Assembly: GCF_025962655.1 (NCBI RefSeq)
Contig: NZ_JAGFPE010000005.1
Span: 186,001-250,000, forward strand
Direction of reading: 5' to 3'
Source of the DNA: Candidatus Symbiopectobacterium sp. NZEC151
GTDB lineage: Bacteria; Pseudomonadota; Gammaproteobacteria; Enterobacterales; Enterobacteriaceae
Length of the DNA: 64,000 nucleotides
The notes under the pieces are model-generated. The model was not told the DNA's origin, did not search any database, and saw nothing but the letters and a program-made list of their open reading frames with translations. Positions 18,093 through 27,059 of the stretch are shown piece after piece. A program made the translations under genes and the position numbers. The stretch's first letter is position 1; the number at the start of each line of letters is the position of its first letter.

Positions 18093-19511
18093 TTAGGCTC
18101 CTGTTTGAGAGACGGATGTTTTCTTTTCTGACTGCGGTGCGTTCTTGTTCGGAATCAGGCGATCCAGCAGCATCACAACCGCAGGGGTGACCAGGGCCAC
18201 ATACATGTTATCGATGCCGAACGGGTTGCCCATCACATACCATACCGAGGTGACTACGCAGGCAGCAATCAGGCTGGCGTTGGCACCGCGAGTGCTGTTA
18301 AAGAACGGCAGGTAGAAGGCAATCATCGCGACCACCGAGATGGACAGACGGATGGCACGGGTAAAGAACGACAGCTTCAGCACTTCAGGCACCAGCAGCA
18401 CAAAGACCAGCGGCAGAAAACCGATGATGAGCGAGAACACGCGCGTCATCTTCATCTCTTTTTCTGGCGTCGGGTTGTAGTACGGTACGTAGAAATCTTT
18501 CACGATCAGTGAAGCAATCGCCAGCGCCACGGTACTCACGCTGATAAAGATGGACGCCACCAGCGAGGTAGTAACCAGACCCGCGACCCACGGGTTCATG
18601 TCTTGCAGGAACACCGGCAGTGCGTACAGGCTCTTGATTTCCGGGTGGACGAACTTCGCAGCCACACCAATCACGGCGATGGCCAGAGCAATCGGCATAC
18701 AGAACAGGAAGGCAATCCAGGTGGCGCGTTTGGCGGATTTTGCATCTTTGGTCGCTGAAATCGCCTGAATCACGAACTGGGTACAGAAAATCGAACCGAT
18801 AGTACCGATCAGCCAGGCAAAGATGGTGCTCGCGCCGATGTTGCCATCCCAGGTCCAGTAGAACTCTGGCATCTGCTGAACCATCGGGGTAATACCGCCA
18901 GTCATCTTCAGGGCCACGTACAGGATGATCATCACGCCAATGTACTTCACGCCACTGTGGATCAGGGTGACATACGCTACGCCTTTCAACCCACCGAAGT
19001 AGAAGTAGAAAGTACTAACGATCGCCGTGATCAAGGCGGCTACTGGCAGAGAGATTTTCAGTACGGTGGAGATGGCCGCCGCGCCGCTGACGTAGTTACC
19101 CACGTTCACCAGCAGCAGAGCGTAGATCATGATGATCGAAATAATGTTCTTGGTGGAAGTGCCGTACTTCTCGGCGATGGCGCCAGAAATGGTCACTTTA
19201 CCGGTGTTGTAGATCTTCTTCACCAGGATCATGCCGAACAGCAGGAAGCCGATGGCAGCACCGATCACGGACCAGGAGGCGGCGATGCCACTTTCAAACG
19301 CGGCTTGCGCCGTCCCTACCGTGGATTTTGCGCCGATAAACTCGGTCATCAGCAAAATACCGACGATAAACGCGGGCAGCGCACGCGACCCTTCCATAAA
19401 TTCGGAGCTGGATTTACTGCGTAATTTCAGCGTCAGCCAGGAAGTGAACGCGATATAAAACACTATCATCCCAATGATGATGAGGGTATCTGTCAGATCA
19501 AAATGGTTCAT
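18093..19511 (-). CDS. Sodium:solute symporter family transporter
   Basis: 472-residue inner-membrane carrier of the SSS family with about 13 predicted helices. The N-terminus NHFDLTDTLIIIGMIVFYIAF is the first helix; SSSEFMEGSRALPAFIVG and GAKSTVGTAQAAFESGIAASW follow the SSS pattern around helices 2 and 3, where sodium is bound. Some SSS members carry sialic acid. It is placed between the aldolase and sialidase-like genes, so it probably imports the cluster's sugar acid or its glycoside. The nearest relatives cannot be named without a search. Confidence 0.85.
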   Translation of the reverse strand: MNHFDLTDTLIIIGMIVFYIAFTSWLTLKLRSKSSSEFMEGSRALPAFIVGILLMTEFIGAKSTVGTAQAAFESGIAASWSVIGAAIGFLLFGMILVKKIYNTGKVTISGAIAEKYGTSTKNIISIIMIYALLLVNVGNYVSGAAAISTVLKISLPVAALITAIVSTFYFYFGGLKGVAYVTLIHSGVKYIGVMIILYVALKMTGGITPMVQQMPEFYWTWDGNIGASTIFAWLIGTIGSIFCTQFVIQAISATKDAKSAKRATWIAFLFCMPIALAIAVIGVAAKFVHPEIKSLYALPVFLQDMNPWVAGLVTTSLVASIFISVSTVALAIASLIVKDFYVPYYNPTPEKEMKMTRVFSLIIGFLPLVFVLLVPEVLKLSFFTRAIRLSISVVAMIAFYLPFFNSTRGANASLIAACVVTSVWYVMGNPFGIDNMYVALVTPAVVMLLDRLIPNKNAPQSEKKTSVSQTGA

Positions 19512-19578
19512 ATCTTTCGACCTATCGTTGTCGTTGTTGTCGCAGGGTGGTTGTTATCAAACAGGGCAATAAACGTTG

Positions 19579-20460
19579 TTAGGCAAAGGCGCTGACGATT
19601 CGACGGATAGCCGCTTCATCCTGTTCAGAGAACTGGATGGGATAGCGACTGACGCCAACCTCATGGCCCATTAATGTCAGTGCCTTTTTCACCGCAGCAG
19701 GCGAGAACGCAATGGCGTACAGCGTTTTTCTCAGCTCGCTGACCTGTTCCTGTGCCTGACGTGAACCGTCGATGTCACCGGCGTGGAAACGGTGCCAGAT
19801 TTGACTGATAGGCTCTGGTGCCACGTTAGCCAGCCCGGAAATACAGGCAGAACAGCCTTCGACGAAGCCCTGATGAATCAATGAATCCGGCCCGTTGAGC
19901 ACGTCAAAGTTCGGAATACCTTTGGCGGCTTGCAGGAAGCCGTTCAGGCTTTCATAGCTGCCTGCGCTGTCCTTGATGCCGATGATGTTGGGATGATCGG
20001 CGAGAATGCGCACGGTTTCCGGCGTAAGCGTATTGCCGGTACGTGCAGGAATGTTGTAGAGGAACACCGGAACCGTTAACGCATCCGCCACCGCGCGGTA
20101 GTGGGCGATCAGTTCTTCTTGTTTCAGCGGAATGAAATAGGGGGTGATAACGGAAACCGCATCGACACCCAGTGCGGCGATACGCTTGCCGAGCTTGATG
20201 GTTTCACGCGTAGAGATTTCACCGATATGGCCTACCACCGGCACCTTGCCTGCAACTTCATCCACGCAGGTTTCGGTGACCGCGACTTTTTCATCGGTGT
20301 GTAATACGAAGAATTCGCCGTTGGTACCGTTGCAGAAGATACCGTTGCCATACTGCATCTGGCGCTGAATCTGCGCGCGCAATGCTGTTGGATTGAATTC
20401 ACCCTGACCGTCAAAGGGCGTGACGATTGCGGTCAACACGCCAGTAATACGTTTGCTCAT
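19579..20460 (-). CDS. DapA/NanA-superfamily aldolase
   Basis: 293-residue class I pyruvate-dependent aldolase (TIM barrel). Visible sites are GTNGE (45-49, pyruvate carboxylate), Tyr135 in YNIPARTG, and Schiff-base Lys163 in GIKDSAG. Arg140 in that motif is the residue that in dihydrodipicolinate synthase holds the carboxylate of aspartate semialdehyde; sialic-acid lyases have a different sequence here. This suggests cleavage to pyruvate and a short aldehyde that carries a carboxylate. The catalytic operon context (symporter, Fe-alcohol dehydrogenase, kinase, PdxA2) makes a biosynthetic DapA role unlikely. The true substrate is untested. Confidence 0.82.
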   Translation of the reverse strand: MSKRITGVLTAIVTPFDGQGEFNPTALRAQIQRQMQYGNGIFCNGTNGEFFVLHTDEKVAVTETCVDEVAGKVPVVGHIGEISTRETIKLGKRIAALGVDAVSVITPYFIPLKQEELIAHYRAVADALTVPVFLYNIPARTGNTLTPETVRILADHPNIIGIKDSAGSYESLNGFLQAAKGIPNFDVLNGPDSLIHQGFVEGCSACISGLANVAPEPISQIWHRFHAGDIDGSRQAQEQVSELRKTLYAIAFSPAAVKKALTLMGHEVGVSRYPIQFSEQDEAAIRRIVSAFA

Positions 20461-20509
20461 TGTTTTTCCTCGTTACTGCGTAATCAAAAAAGAACACCAA
20501 GTCTGTGAA

Positions 20510-21646
20510 TCAGAACAGCGTCAGATAAATATCGCGCACGTCGTCCGCCTTCACCGTGGCGGGCACGTTTTTCATAAGACGCTGAACCTGCAAAGCCCCT
20601 TCGACCAGATCGGGCAAATGCGTTTTTTCGATACCTAATTGTTGCAGTGAGCTGGGCAGCGCCAGGCGCTGAACCAGATCGGTGAAATAGGTGACCAGCG
20701 CGTGCGATTTCTCCGTGACGGAGAGCGACAGGTTGGCGTCGGGCAGCAGGTCGTAGGCCTGCGCGAATTTTTCTTCCGCCGCCGGGCGCACAAAGCGCAT
20801 GCAAGGGGCCAGTAAAATGGCATTCGCCACGCCGTGGGGAATGTGGTACTTGCCGCCGAGCGGATAAGACATGGCGTGCACCAGATGCGTGCCCGCGTGG
20901 GCAATGGCGGCACCGCCGTAATAGGACGCCCACAGCATGTTCAGTCGTGCTTCCAGATTCCCGGGTTCACGGATGGACAGCTCGATATTGGCAAACAGCT
21001 TTTTCAAACCGATTAGCGCGTAGTTATCACCCACCGGGTTGGCGATGGTCGCGGTGAAGCATTCGATCAGGTGGCACAGCGCATCGATACCGGTGGACGC
21101 CGCAATGTGAGACGGCATGCTGGTGGTCAGTTCCGGCACCAGTGCCACGTAGTCCGGCAGCATGACCGGTGTGATGATGCCCACCTTGGTGGCTTTCTCA
21201 GGGATCGCCAGAATGGCGTTCGGCGTGGCTTCGGAGCCGGTGCCCGCCGTCGTCGGGATCAATAAGGAGGCGGTGCGGCGCGTCGGTTTTTCACCGGCCA
21301 GCAAGCTGTCGAGAGAGACCGCGTCATCACCGACGCACAGCAGCGACAGCAGTTTGGCCACGTCCAGCACGCTGCCGCCGCCTACGCCAATCACCAGTTC
21401 GGTGCGCGCATTGGGCAGCGCTTCCAGAATATGAGCGACATCGTGCTGGCTCGGCTCCGGCGGCACATTATCAATCAGGGTGATGGCCGGAACGCATGCT
21501 TTAACCTGATTGAGCAGTGCCTGTACGCCGGGCTGCTGCACGATGTTGCGGTCCGTCACGAACAGCACGTGCTGGCGTGAGGTTAACAGGTAGCGGATAT
21601 CGTTAATGGCCTGGCTGCCGCTGATGATAGTGCTATTGATGTTCAT
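20510..21646 (-). CDS. Iron-containing (group III) alcohol dehydrogenase
   Basis: 378-residue NAD(P)-dependent dehydrogenase of the Fe-ADH family. The dinucleotide site GGGSVLDVAK is near residue 90, TTAGTGSEAT near 132, and metal ligands are in STGIDALCHLIE (about 185-196) and GTHLVHAMSYPLGGKYHIPHG (about 250-270). It is the first gene of the leftward operon and shares a divergent control region with the DUF1537 kinase gene. In the proposed route it would interconvert a C4 semialdehyde acid and the matching tetronate. Glycerol or 1,2-diol oxidation are common alternatives in this family. Confidence 0.83.
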   Translation of the reverse strand: MNINSTIISGSQAINDIRYLLTSRQHVLFVTDRNIVQQPGVQALLNQVKACVPAITLIDNVPPEPSQHDVAHILEALPNARTELVIGVGGGSVLDVAKLLSLLCVGDDAVSLDSLLAGEKPTRRTASLLIPTTAGTGSEATPNAILAIPEKATKVGIITPVMLPDYVALVPELTTSMPSHIAASTGIDALCHLIECFTATIANPVGDNYALIGLKKLFANIELSIREPGNLEARLNMLWASYYGGAAIAHAGTHLVHAMSYPLGGKYHIPHGVANAILLAPCMRFVRPAAEEKFAQAYDLLPDANLSLSVTEKSHALVTYFTDLVQRLALPSSLQQLGIEKTHLPDLVEGALQVQRLMKNVPATVKADDVRDIYLTLF

Positions 21647-21876
21647 GGCGTTCCTTTACAGTGTTCACGCAGTGAAAGTGATTTTTCTCAATCAATACGT
21701 GCTTGGCGATCGTGTATTGACGTAATGACGTCATTTTGTAGCGTAATTTATAGGCTAGATTGGTTTTAAATAATTTGACGTTGCTCACATATAATCAAAT
21801 ATGATTCAATATAATCATTATCAGGTAATCGACACACCATCGTCGTTATGCCGTTATCGATAAATAAGGGGTGGGT
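21647..21876. promoter_or_regulatory. Divergent control region with candidate DeoR operators
   Basis: This 230-bp region separates the two operons. AATGACGTCATT (21724-21735) is a perfect 12-bp palindrome. At 21791-21820 three 10-bp units follow one another: ATAATCAAAT, ATGATTCAAT and ATAATCATTA. Phased repeats of this type are usual for DeoR-family repressors, and a deoR-type gene ends the rightward operon. Binding is inferred. Confidence 0.55.
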
Positions 21877-23187
21877 ATGCCACAGCGGCAAGATGTCAGC
21901 CTGGAACTTACAGCTAACCAGGTGTTGGTCGTCGCGGATGATTTCACCGGGGCTAACGATGCCGGGGTTGGGCTGGCACTTCAGCAGGCGCAGGTCAATG
22001 TGATTCTGGAGTTGGACGCATTGACGACGGGAGCCTTGCATGAGGTGACGGTTATCAATACCGACAGCCGGGCGCAGGCAGCGCAAGATGCCGCGCTGCG
22101 CGTGGTGCACGCCGTGACCCGCTGGCGTGAAGCGGGCGGCAACGGATGGGTATTCAAGAAGATTGACTCCACGCTGCGCGGCAACCTCGGCGCGGAAATC
22201 GCGGCAGCGTTGACGGCCAGCGGTGCTGACATGGCGCTGATTGCACCTGCTGTTCCGGCGCTTGGGCGCATCACCCGTGACGGGAAAGTGTGGGTCAACG
22301 GGACACTGCTGACCGAAACCGAATTTGCCAGCGATCCAAAAACGCCGGTACGCAGCGCCGATATTGCCGAACGTATCGCGGAACAAAGTGCCTTGACCAC
22401 GGCGACCTTAAGTGTGAGTGAAAATAATCATTCTGCTCTCGCCGCGCAGCTGCGGCGCTTGCGCGATGCGGGTATCAAGGGGGTGATTATAGACGCTGAG
22501 ACACCGCAGGCATTGGCTCTGATCGTGGCGGCCGCGCAGACGCTGCCAGTGAAACCGCTGTTGGTTGGCGCCGCCGGCCTGAGCGATGCGCTGGCTCAGG
22601 CCCTAAGCTTCACGCCGCCACCGCGCCCCGCATTGCTGGCGGTGGTGGGCTCGATGAGCGAAATGACGCAAAAACAGATCGCGGCGGTGAGCGCGCTGTC
22701 GCAGGTGACGCTGTTTGATGTGGATGTCCGCCCTTTGCTTACGTCTGCGGGAGCCACATTGGCGCAAGACACCGCGCGCGCCGCGGCCGACGCGCTGCTG
22801 GCAGGCAGACATTGCCTGATTCGTACCTGCCGTGACGAGCAACAGCGCCACGAGATTGCGCAGCTATGCCAGCAGCACGGCCTCAGCCGTCAGCAATTGG
22901 GTGAACGTATCAGTGATTTTCTGGGAGAAATGGCCCGTTGCACGGTGGCGTTATGCCGTCCGGCAGGGCTCTATCTCTCCGGTGGCGACGTGGCGATTGC
23001 CGTGGCCGCAGCGCTCGGTGCTACCGGGTTTCATATCAAAGGACAGCTTGCGTCCTGTGTACCTTGGGGACGCTTCGTCGACAGCATCGTCGGCGATATC
23101 CCTGTCATGACTAAAGCAGGCGGCTTCGGTGATGAAGCCACCTTGCATCACGTTTTACGCTTTATTGAGGAGAGAGTGAGTGAGTAA
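21877..23187 (+). CDS. dtnK: DUF1537 four-carbon acid sugar kinase, DtnK-like
   Basis: 436-residue kinase of the DUF1537 (OtnK/DtnK/DenK) family. The N-terminal sugar-binding domain begins with VLVVADDFTGANDAGVGL and includes KKIDSTLRGNLGAEI; the C-terminal nucleotide-binding domain has LYLSGGDVAIAVAAAL and ends near VDSIVGDIPVMTKAGGFG. The ATG at 21877 has AAGGGG at the right distance; the in-frame GTG at 21871 overlaps that ribosome site. It overlaps pdxA2 by 8 bp. Family members next to PdxA2 phosphorylate D-threonate or D-erythronate at O4, so D-threonate kinase is the best guess. The symbol is tentative. Confidence 0.78.
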   Translation: MPQRQDVSLELTANQVLVVADDFTGANDAGVGLALQQAQVNVILELDALTTGALHEVTVINTDSRAQAAQDAALRVVHAVTRWREAGGNGWVFKKIDSTLRGNLGAEIAAALTASGADMALIAPAVPALGRITRDGKVWVNGTLLTETEFASDPKTPVRSADIAERIAEQSALTTATLSVSENNHSALAAQLRRLRDAGIKGVIIDAETPQALALIVAAAQTLPVKPLLVGAAGLSDALAQALSFTPPPRPALLAVVGSMSEMTQKQIAAVSALSQVTLFDVDVRPLLTSAGATLAQDTARAAADALLAGRHCLIRTCRDEQQRHEIAQLCQQHGLSRQQLGERISDFLGEMARCTVALCRPAGLYLSGGDVAIAVAAALGATGFHIKGQLASCVPWGRFVDSIVGDIPVMTKAGGFGDEATLHHVLRFIEERVSE

Positions 23188-24160
23188 AATTATTGCAATA
23201 ACCATGGGTGACCCGGCGGGTATCGGTCCTGAGATTATTATTAAATCCCTGGCAGAAGGGGAATTGTCTGGCGCATCCGCCGTGGTGGTGGGCTGTGTGC
23301 AAACCCTGCGTCGTATCCTTGCGCTGAACATTGTGCCGCAGGTTGAGCTGAATGTGATCGACGAACCGGCTCAGGCGCGTTTTGCCCCCGGCATTATTAA
23401 TATCATTGATGAGCCGCTGGCCGATCCACAAGCGCTCGTCCCAGGCGTGGTGCAGGCGCAGGCAGGGGATCTGGCCTACCGCTGCATTAAAAAAGCGACG
23501 GCGCTGGCGTTGGCCGGAGAGGTTCAGGCGATTGCGACTGCTCCGCTGAACAAGGAAGCGATGCACTCTGCGGGGCACATTTACCCTGGGCATACCGAAC
23601 TGCTGGCGAAGCTGACCAACAGCCGGGATTATGCCATGGTGCTGTATACCGACAAACTAAAAGTCATTCATGTGACAACGCACATTGCATTGCGCAAATT
23701 CCTGGATACCCTAAACCGCGACCGTGTAGAAACCGTCATCGGCATGGCGGATACCTTCCTGAAACGCGTGGGTTACACCAAACCGCGTATCGCTGTCGCT
23801 GGGGTTAACCCGCATGCGGGTGAGAACGGCTTGTTCGGCGATGAAGAAATCACCATTGTCGGCCCTTCCGTTGAGGCGATGAAGGCGAAAGGGTTGGACG
23901 TCTACGGTCCCTGTGCGCCGGATACTGTCTATCTGCAAGCCTATGAAGGGCAATATGACATGGTGGTGGCGATGTATCACGATCAGGGCCATATTCCGCT
24001 TAAGCTGTTGGGCTTTTATGATGGGGTAAATTTAACCGCAGGCTTGCCGTTTATTCGTACTTCGGCCGATCACGGTACGGCATTTGATATCGCCTGGACA
24101 GGTAAAGCGAAGTCTGAGAGCATGGCTATCTCGATTCAACTCGCCATGCAGCTTGCCTGA
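23180..24160 (+). CDS. pdxA2: PdxA2, 4-phospho-tetronate dehydrogenase (PdxA family)
   Basis: 326-residue metal- and NAD-dependent dehydrogenase related to 4-hydroxythreonine-4-phosphate dehydrogenase. [11 protein letters not shown] (about residues 9-19), [21 protein letters not shown] and [10 protein letters not shown] carry the phosphate- and metal-binding residues. The GTG start at 23180 is inside the kinase gene and has GAGGAGAG upstream. PdxA2 proteins oxidise 4-phospho-D-threonate or -erythronate and release CO2 to give dihydroxyacetone phosphate. Pyridoxal synthesis is unlikely here because the gene is coupled to a DUF1537 kinase rather than to ksgA/surA. Confidence 0.88.
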   Translation: MSKIIAITMGDPAGIGPEIIIKSLAEGELSGASAVVVGCVQTLRRILALNIVPQVELNVIDEPAQARFAPGIINIIDEPLADPQALVPGVVQAQAGDLAYRCIKKATALALAGEVQAIATAPLNKEAMHSAGHIYPGHTELLAKLTNSRDYAMVLYTDKLKVIHVTTHIALRKFLDTLNRDRVETVIGMADTFLKRVGYTKPRIAVAGVNPHAGENGLFGDEEITIVGPSVEAMKAKGLDVYGPCAPDTVYLQAYEGQYDMVVAMYHDQGHIPLKLLGFYDGVNLTAGLPFIRTSADHGTAFDIAWTGKAKSESMAISIQLAMQLA

Positions 24161-24180
24161 CAGGGGAGGGGATTCAACTC

Positions 24181-24996
24181 ATGGACATCGTTGTGGGGCA
24201 AACAGTGAGTGATGCTTTCCGCGTTAGCGGAGATAGAGTAAAAGGGCAGAGCCGTCTTGACCAGATTATGGATTATCTGAAAAGCCATAATCTGGTGACG
24301 GTAGACGAACTGGTTGCCGTGATCGACGCCTCGCCGGCGACGATCCGCCGCGATCTCATCAAGCTTGATGAACAGGGCGTGATTAGCCGCAGCCATGGCG
24401 GCGTCACGCTCAACCGTTTTATTCCCTCGCAGCCGACCACCAATGAGAAGTTGCATCGTAATCTGGCAGAGAAGCAGGCGATTGCCCGCTACGCGGCGTC
24501 CCTGGTGCAACCGGGTGATGCCGTGGTGCTGGATGCGGGCACCACCATGCTCGAACTGGCGCGTAACCTGACGCACCTGCCGCTGCGTGTGATCACGGCA
24601 GATTTGCAGATTGCGCTGTTCTTGTCGGAATTCAAACAGATTGAAGTGACCATTATCGGTGGCCGCATTGATGACAGCAGCCAGTCTTGCATTGGCGAGC
24701 ATGGCCGCCGCCTGTTGCGCAGCATTTACCCGGATATTGCCTTTATCAGTTGCAACTCGTGGAGTATGGAAAAAGGCATCACCACGCCAACCGAAGAGAA
24801 AGCCGGAGTAAAACAGGATCTGGGCATGAATGCCAGCCGACGTGTATTGCTGGCCGACAGCAGCAAGTACGGTGCCTATTCGCTGTTTTGCGTTACGCCG
24901 CTTACGGCACTGACCGACATCGTCACTGACAGCGCGCTGGCACCGGAAACGCAGCAACTGCTGCATGCGCAGCCAGTGCAACTGCATCTGGTGTAA
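24181..24996 (+). CDS. DeoR-family transcriptional repressor
   Basis: 271-residue regulator. The N-terminal helix-turn-helix (about residues 24-78) contains [32 protein letters not shown] and the DeoR signature SRSHGGVTL. The C-terminal sugar-phosphate sensor domain has [11 protein letters not shown] and the [14 protein letters not shown] block. It is 20 bp after pdxA2 with a GGGAGG ribosome site and most likely controls both arms of the cluster, with a phosphorylated intermediate as inducer. It resembles YgbI-type regulators of acid-sugar operons. Confidence 0.85.
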   Translation: MDIVVGQTVSDAFRVSGDRVKGQSRLDQIMDYLKSHNLVTVDELVAVIDASPATIRRDLIKLDEQGVISRSHGGVTLNRFIPSQPTTNEKLHRNLAEKQAIARYAASLVQPGDAVVLDAGTTMLELARNLTHLPLRVITADLQIALFLSEFKQIEVTIIGGRIDDSSQSCIGEHGRRLLRSIYPDIAFISCNSWSMEKGITTPTEEKAGVKQDLGMNASRRVLLADSSKYGAYSLFCVTPLTALTDIVTDSALAPETQQLLHAQPVQLHLV

Positions 24997-25029
24997 CGCC
25001 CTTTGCCGCGTTGCATCACGCGGCTCACG

Positions 25030-26604
25030 TTATGATTCGATGGGTGGGCAGCGGTAACGTTCCGGTTCGACAAACTGATCGATACTCACCGGCCGACCAA
25101 AATACCACCCTTGTACAATCGCATGCGGGCAGTGTCGCGCCACATAAGCGGCCTGTTCCTGCGTTTCCACCCCTTCCACCACGATGCTGGCGTCCAGCTT
25201 TTGCACCAGTGAGAACAGCACATCGGTAAAGGCGGCGTTGACGGAGTCTGTGCCGATGGCACCGACGAATATTTTGTCTATTTTCACCAGATTAAACGAG
25301 AAGCGGCTCAGGTAATCCAGGTTTGAATAGCCGGTGCCGAAATCGTCCAGCGCGATTTTATGCCCTTGCTGCTGCAACGATTGCAGCGCAACCTCCAGTA
25401 TGTGCGGCGACGCGGTAGAACGTTCTGTCAGTTCTAAAATCACCCGCTCGCGCTTCACTCCGTTGCGCTCGCACTCCTGCTGTAAAAAATGGTGGTAGTC
25501 GGGAGAGATGATGTCGCTAACCGCAAGGTTGATGCTGAGCGTAAAGGATGATGGCTGCGTAAGATAAGGCCGCATATCCCGAATGGCACAGCGGGTGATG
25601 GCTCGGGTTAACTCATCGATCATGCCGTTTTCTTCAGCGATGCGCACAAACACCTCTGGCGAAATTTCCTCACCGGCGCCGTTGCGCCAGCGCGCCAGGG
25701 CTTCAACGCCAATCAGAGAGCGCGTGGCAAGGCTGACCAGTGGCTGGTAGTGGGCGCGCAGTTGATCGTTCTTCAGCGCACGTTCCAGCTGGCACGGCAG
25801 GGAGCGCCGCTTTTCACGGTAAAGTGAGTAGCATAGTGTGAAGCTGCCGCCCAACGCCGCCCCCATCAGAATGATGCCCGCTATCACATACCACGGGCGA
25901 TATATCACACCCGCATCTTCAAACTGTGCCAGCACACAGATATCAAAGCTGTTTGAGCAGGTGAAAAAATGGCGTGTACCCAAGGTGAGCCAGCCATTTT
26001 TTAATCTGCTTAAGTCTTCTTTATGGGGGAGTGTCAGGGAACCGAAGGTTTGGTAGGGATGGTCGAGATTCTTGTTGATTAAGGTGGCGCTGTAGCCCTG
26101 TGGCGGTTGTGAATAGCGGCGAAAAGCAGCCGAAGCGGTGATCGTCGCTACGCCTCCGCTGCTGGCGATATCGGCGGTGATCCTGGGATCAACCAGCCTT
26201 TCCATGGCGGTCCACAGCTGTGTGCCCGTCGAGGTAGTCAGGTCGGGTGGCAACAGCGCGATAGGGGGATTCAGCCTTCCCCATCCCGCAGAGCAAATCA
26301 GGCGATCGTTTTGGATGCGTCCCACGTCGCGCAGATTAAGCGCATAAAAGGAGAGCAAGCGTAGCTCGCGCAGATCGGCATCGGAGCAAGGGATATTGCC
26401 CAGTAGCAGTATGCGGTGCACCGTGTCCCGACTCTCTTGCGCGACGGCGACCCCTTGCGCCAGCACGTCTTGTGCGTAACTCACCAAACGCTTTTGTTCT
26501 GACTGCGCAATAAAGGATTGACCAATGAACAGCGCCAATACCGCGCTGAGCAGCATGAAGAGGATTAATCTGAACCATAATCCGGCATTGTTGGAGGATA
26601 GCAT
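25030..26604 (-). CDS. Membrane-bound c-di-GMP phosphodiesterase (CSS-motif and EAL domains)
   Basis: 524-residue protein with a first membrane helix (about residues 8-28), a periplasmic sensor containing conserved cysteines in IPCSD and LICSAGWG, a second helix (about 232-255) and a cytoplasmic EAL domain. Catalytic motifs are intact: VEALARW, ELTERS, DDFGTGYSNLDYL and VEGVETQEQ. In CSS-motif enzymes the periplasmic disulfide state, set by DsbA/DsbB, controls activity. I prefer the start at 26604 (MLSSNNAG); an in-frame ATG at 26634 adds ten residues. Likely lowers c-di-GMP and so affects motility or biofilm. Confidence 0.85.
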   Translation of the reverse strand: MLSSNNAGLWFRLILFMLLSAVLALFIGQSFIAQSEQKRLVSYAQDVLAQGVAVAQESRDTVHRILLLGNIPCSDADLRELRLLSFYALNLRDVGRIQNDRLICSAGWGRLNPPIALLPPDLTTSTGTQLWTAMERLVDPRITADIASSGGVATITASAAFRRYSQPPQGYSATLINKNLDHPYQTFGSLTLPHKEDLSRLKNGWLTLGTRHFFTCSNSFDICVLAQFEDAGVIYRPWYVIAGIILMGAALGGSFTLCYSLYREKRRSLPCQLERALKNDQLRAHYQPLVSLATRSLIGVEALARWRNGAGEEISPEVFVRIAEENGMIDELTRAITRCAIRDMRPYLTQPSSFTLSINLAVSDIISPDYHHFLQQECERNGVKRERVILELTERSTASPHILEVALQSLQQQGHKIALDDFGTGYSNLDYLSRFSFNLVKIDKIFVGAIGTDSVNAAFTDVLFSLVQKLDASIVVEGVETQEQAAYVARHCPHAIVQGWYFGRPVSIDQFVEPERYRCPPIES

Positions 26605-27059
26605 CGTTATTATCCAATCAGTGGTGATGAACATAACTCGGCATGTGGATTCAGATATCGCATCCTTGCCAATCTGGTGAAGTTATCGGCCATGTCTACC
26701 GTGGCTTGAGAAAAGGCGTTTCAGTTTGCCGCATGACGCAATGTTTAACCTGTGTTTGTTGAACTCATTGCAGTGTAGGTGCGGGTATATGTGCTACAAG
26801 CCACTGAAAACCGTCTCTGTACCCTGCATGCTATCGACGTTGCTGAGAATGATAATTATAAATGCCGATTATCAATCAGGGTAATTTTTTAATTAATATA
26901 ACTTACTTGAAGTGTTAGGTTTTTTATACAGATATCCGTATCGAGATCGCGCAGCGGTACGTTGTTCGTTGGCAACGCGGGTGATACCGCCGCAGGTGAT
27001 CCCCGTCAGGATTCGGCGTATGGTTGGCGAAGCATTGGTGAAAGGGAGGCTGGGAAACA
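26605..27059. other. Intergenic region between the EAL gene and dsdA
   Basis: About 455 bp with no credible ORF. The right half is AT-rich. It holds a Fur-like dyad (listed separately) and must contain the dsdA promoter, which I could not place with confidence. No dsdC activator gene is present. Confidence 0.5.
26845..26863. promoter_or_regulatory. Fur-box-like sequence
   Basis: GAGAATGATAATTATAAAT matches about 14 of 19 positions of the Fur consensus. Neither neighbour (EAL phosphodiesterase, dsdA) is a known iron gene, so the site may be chance, a relic, or control one of them. Confidence 0.35.

Noticed and set aside
15658-20460. The cluster as an ordinary sialic acid (nan) operon
   Set aside because: NanK, NanE and NanB are absent, the sialidase-like protein lacks the arginine motif and export signal, and a tetronate kinase with PdxA2 is present instead.
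23180-24160. Vitamin B6 gene pdxA
   Set aside because: It is translationally coupled to a DUF1537 kinase and a DeoR gene; the pyridoxal pdxA normally stands with surA and ksgA.
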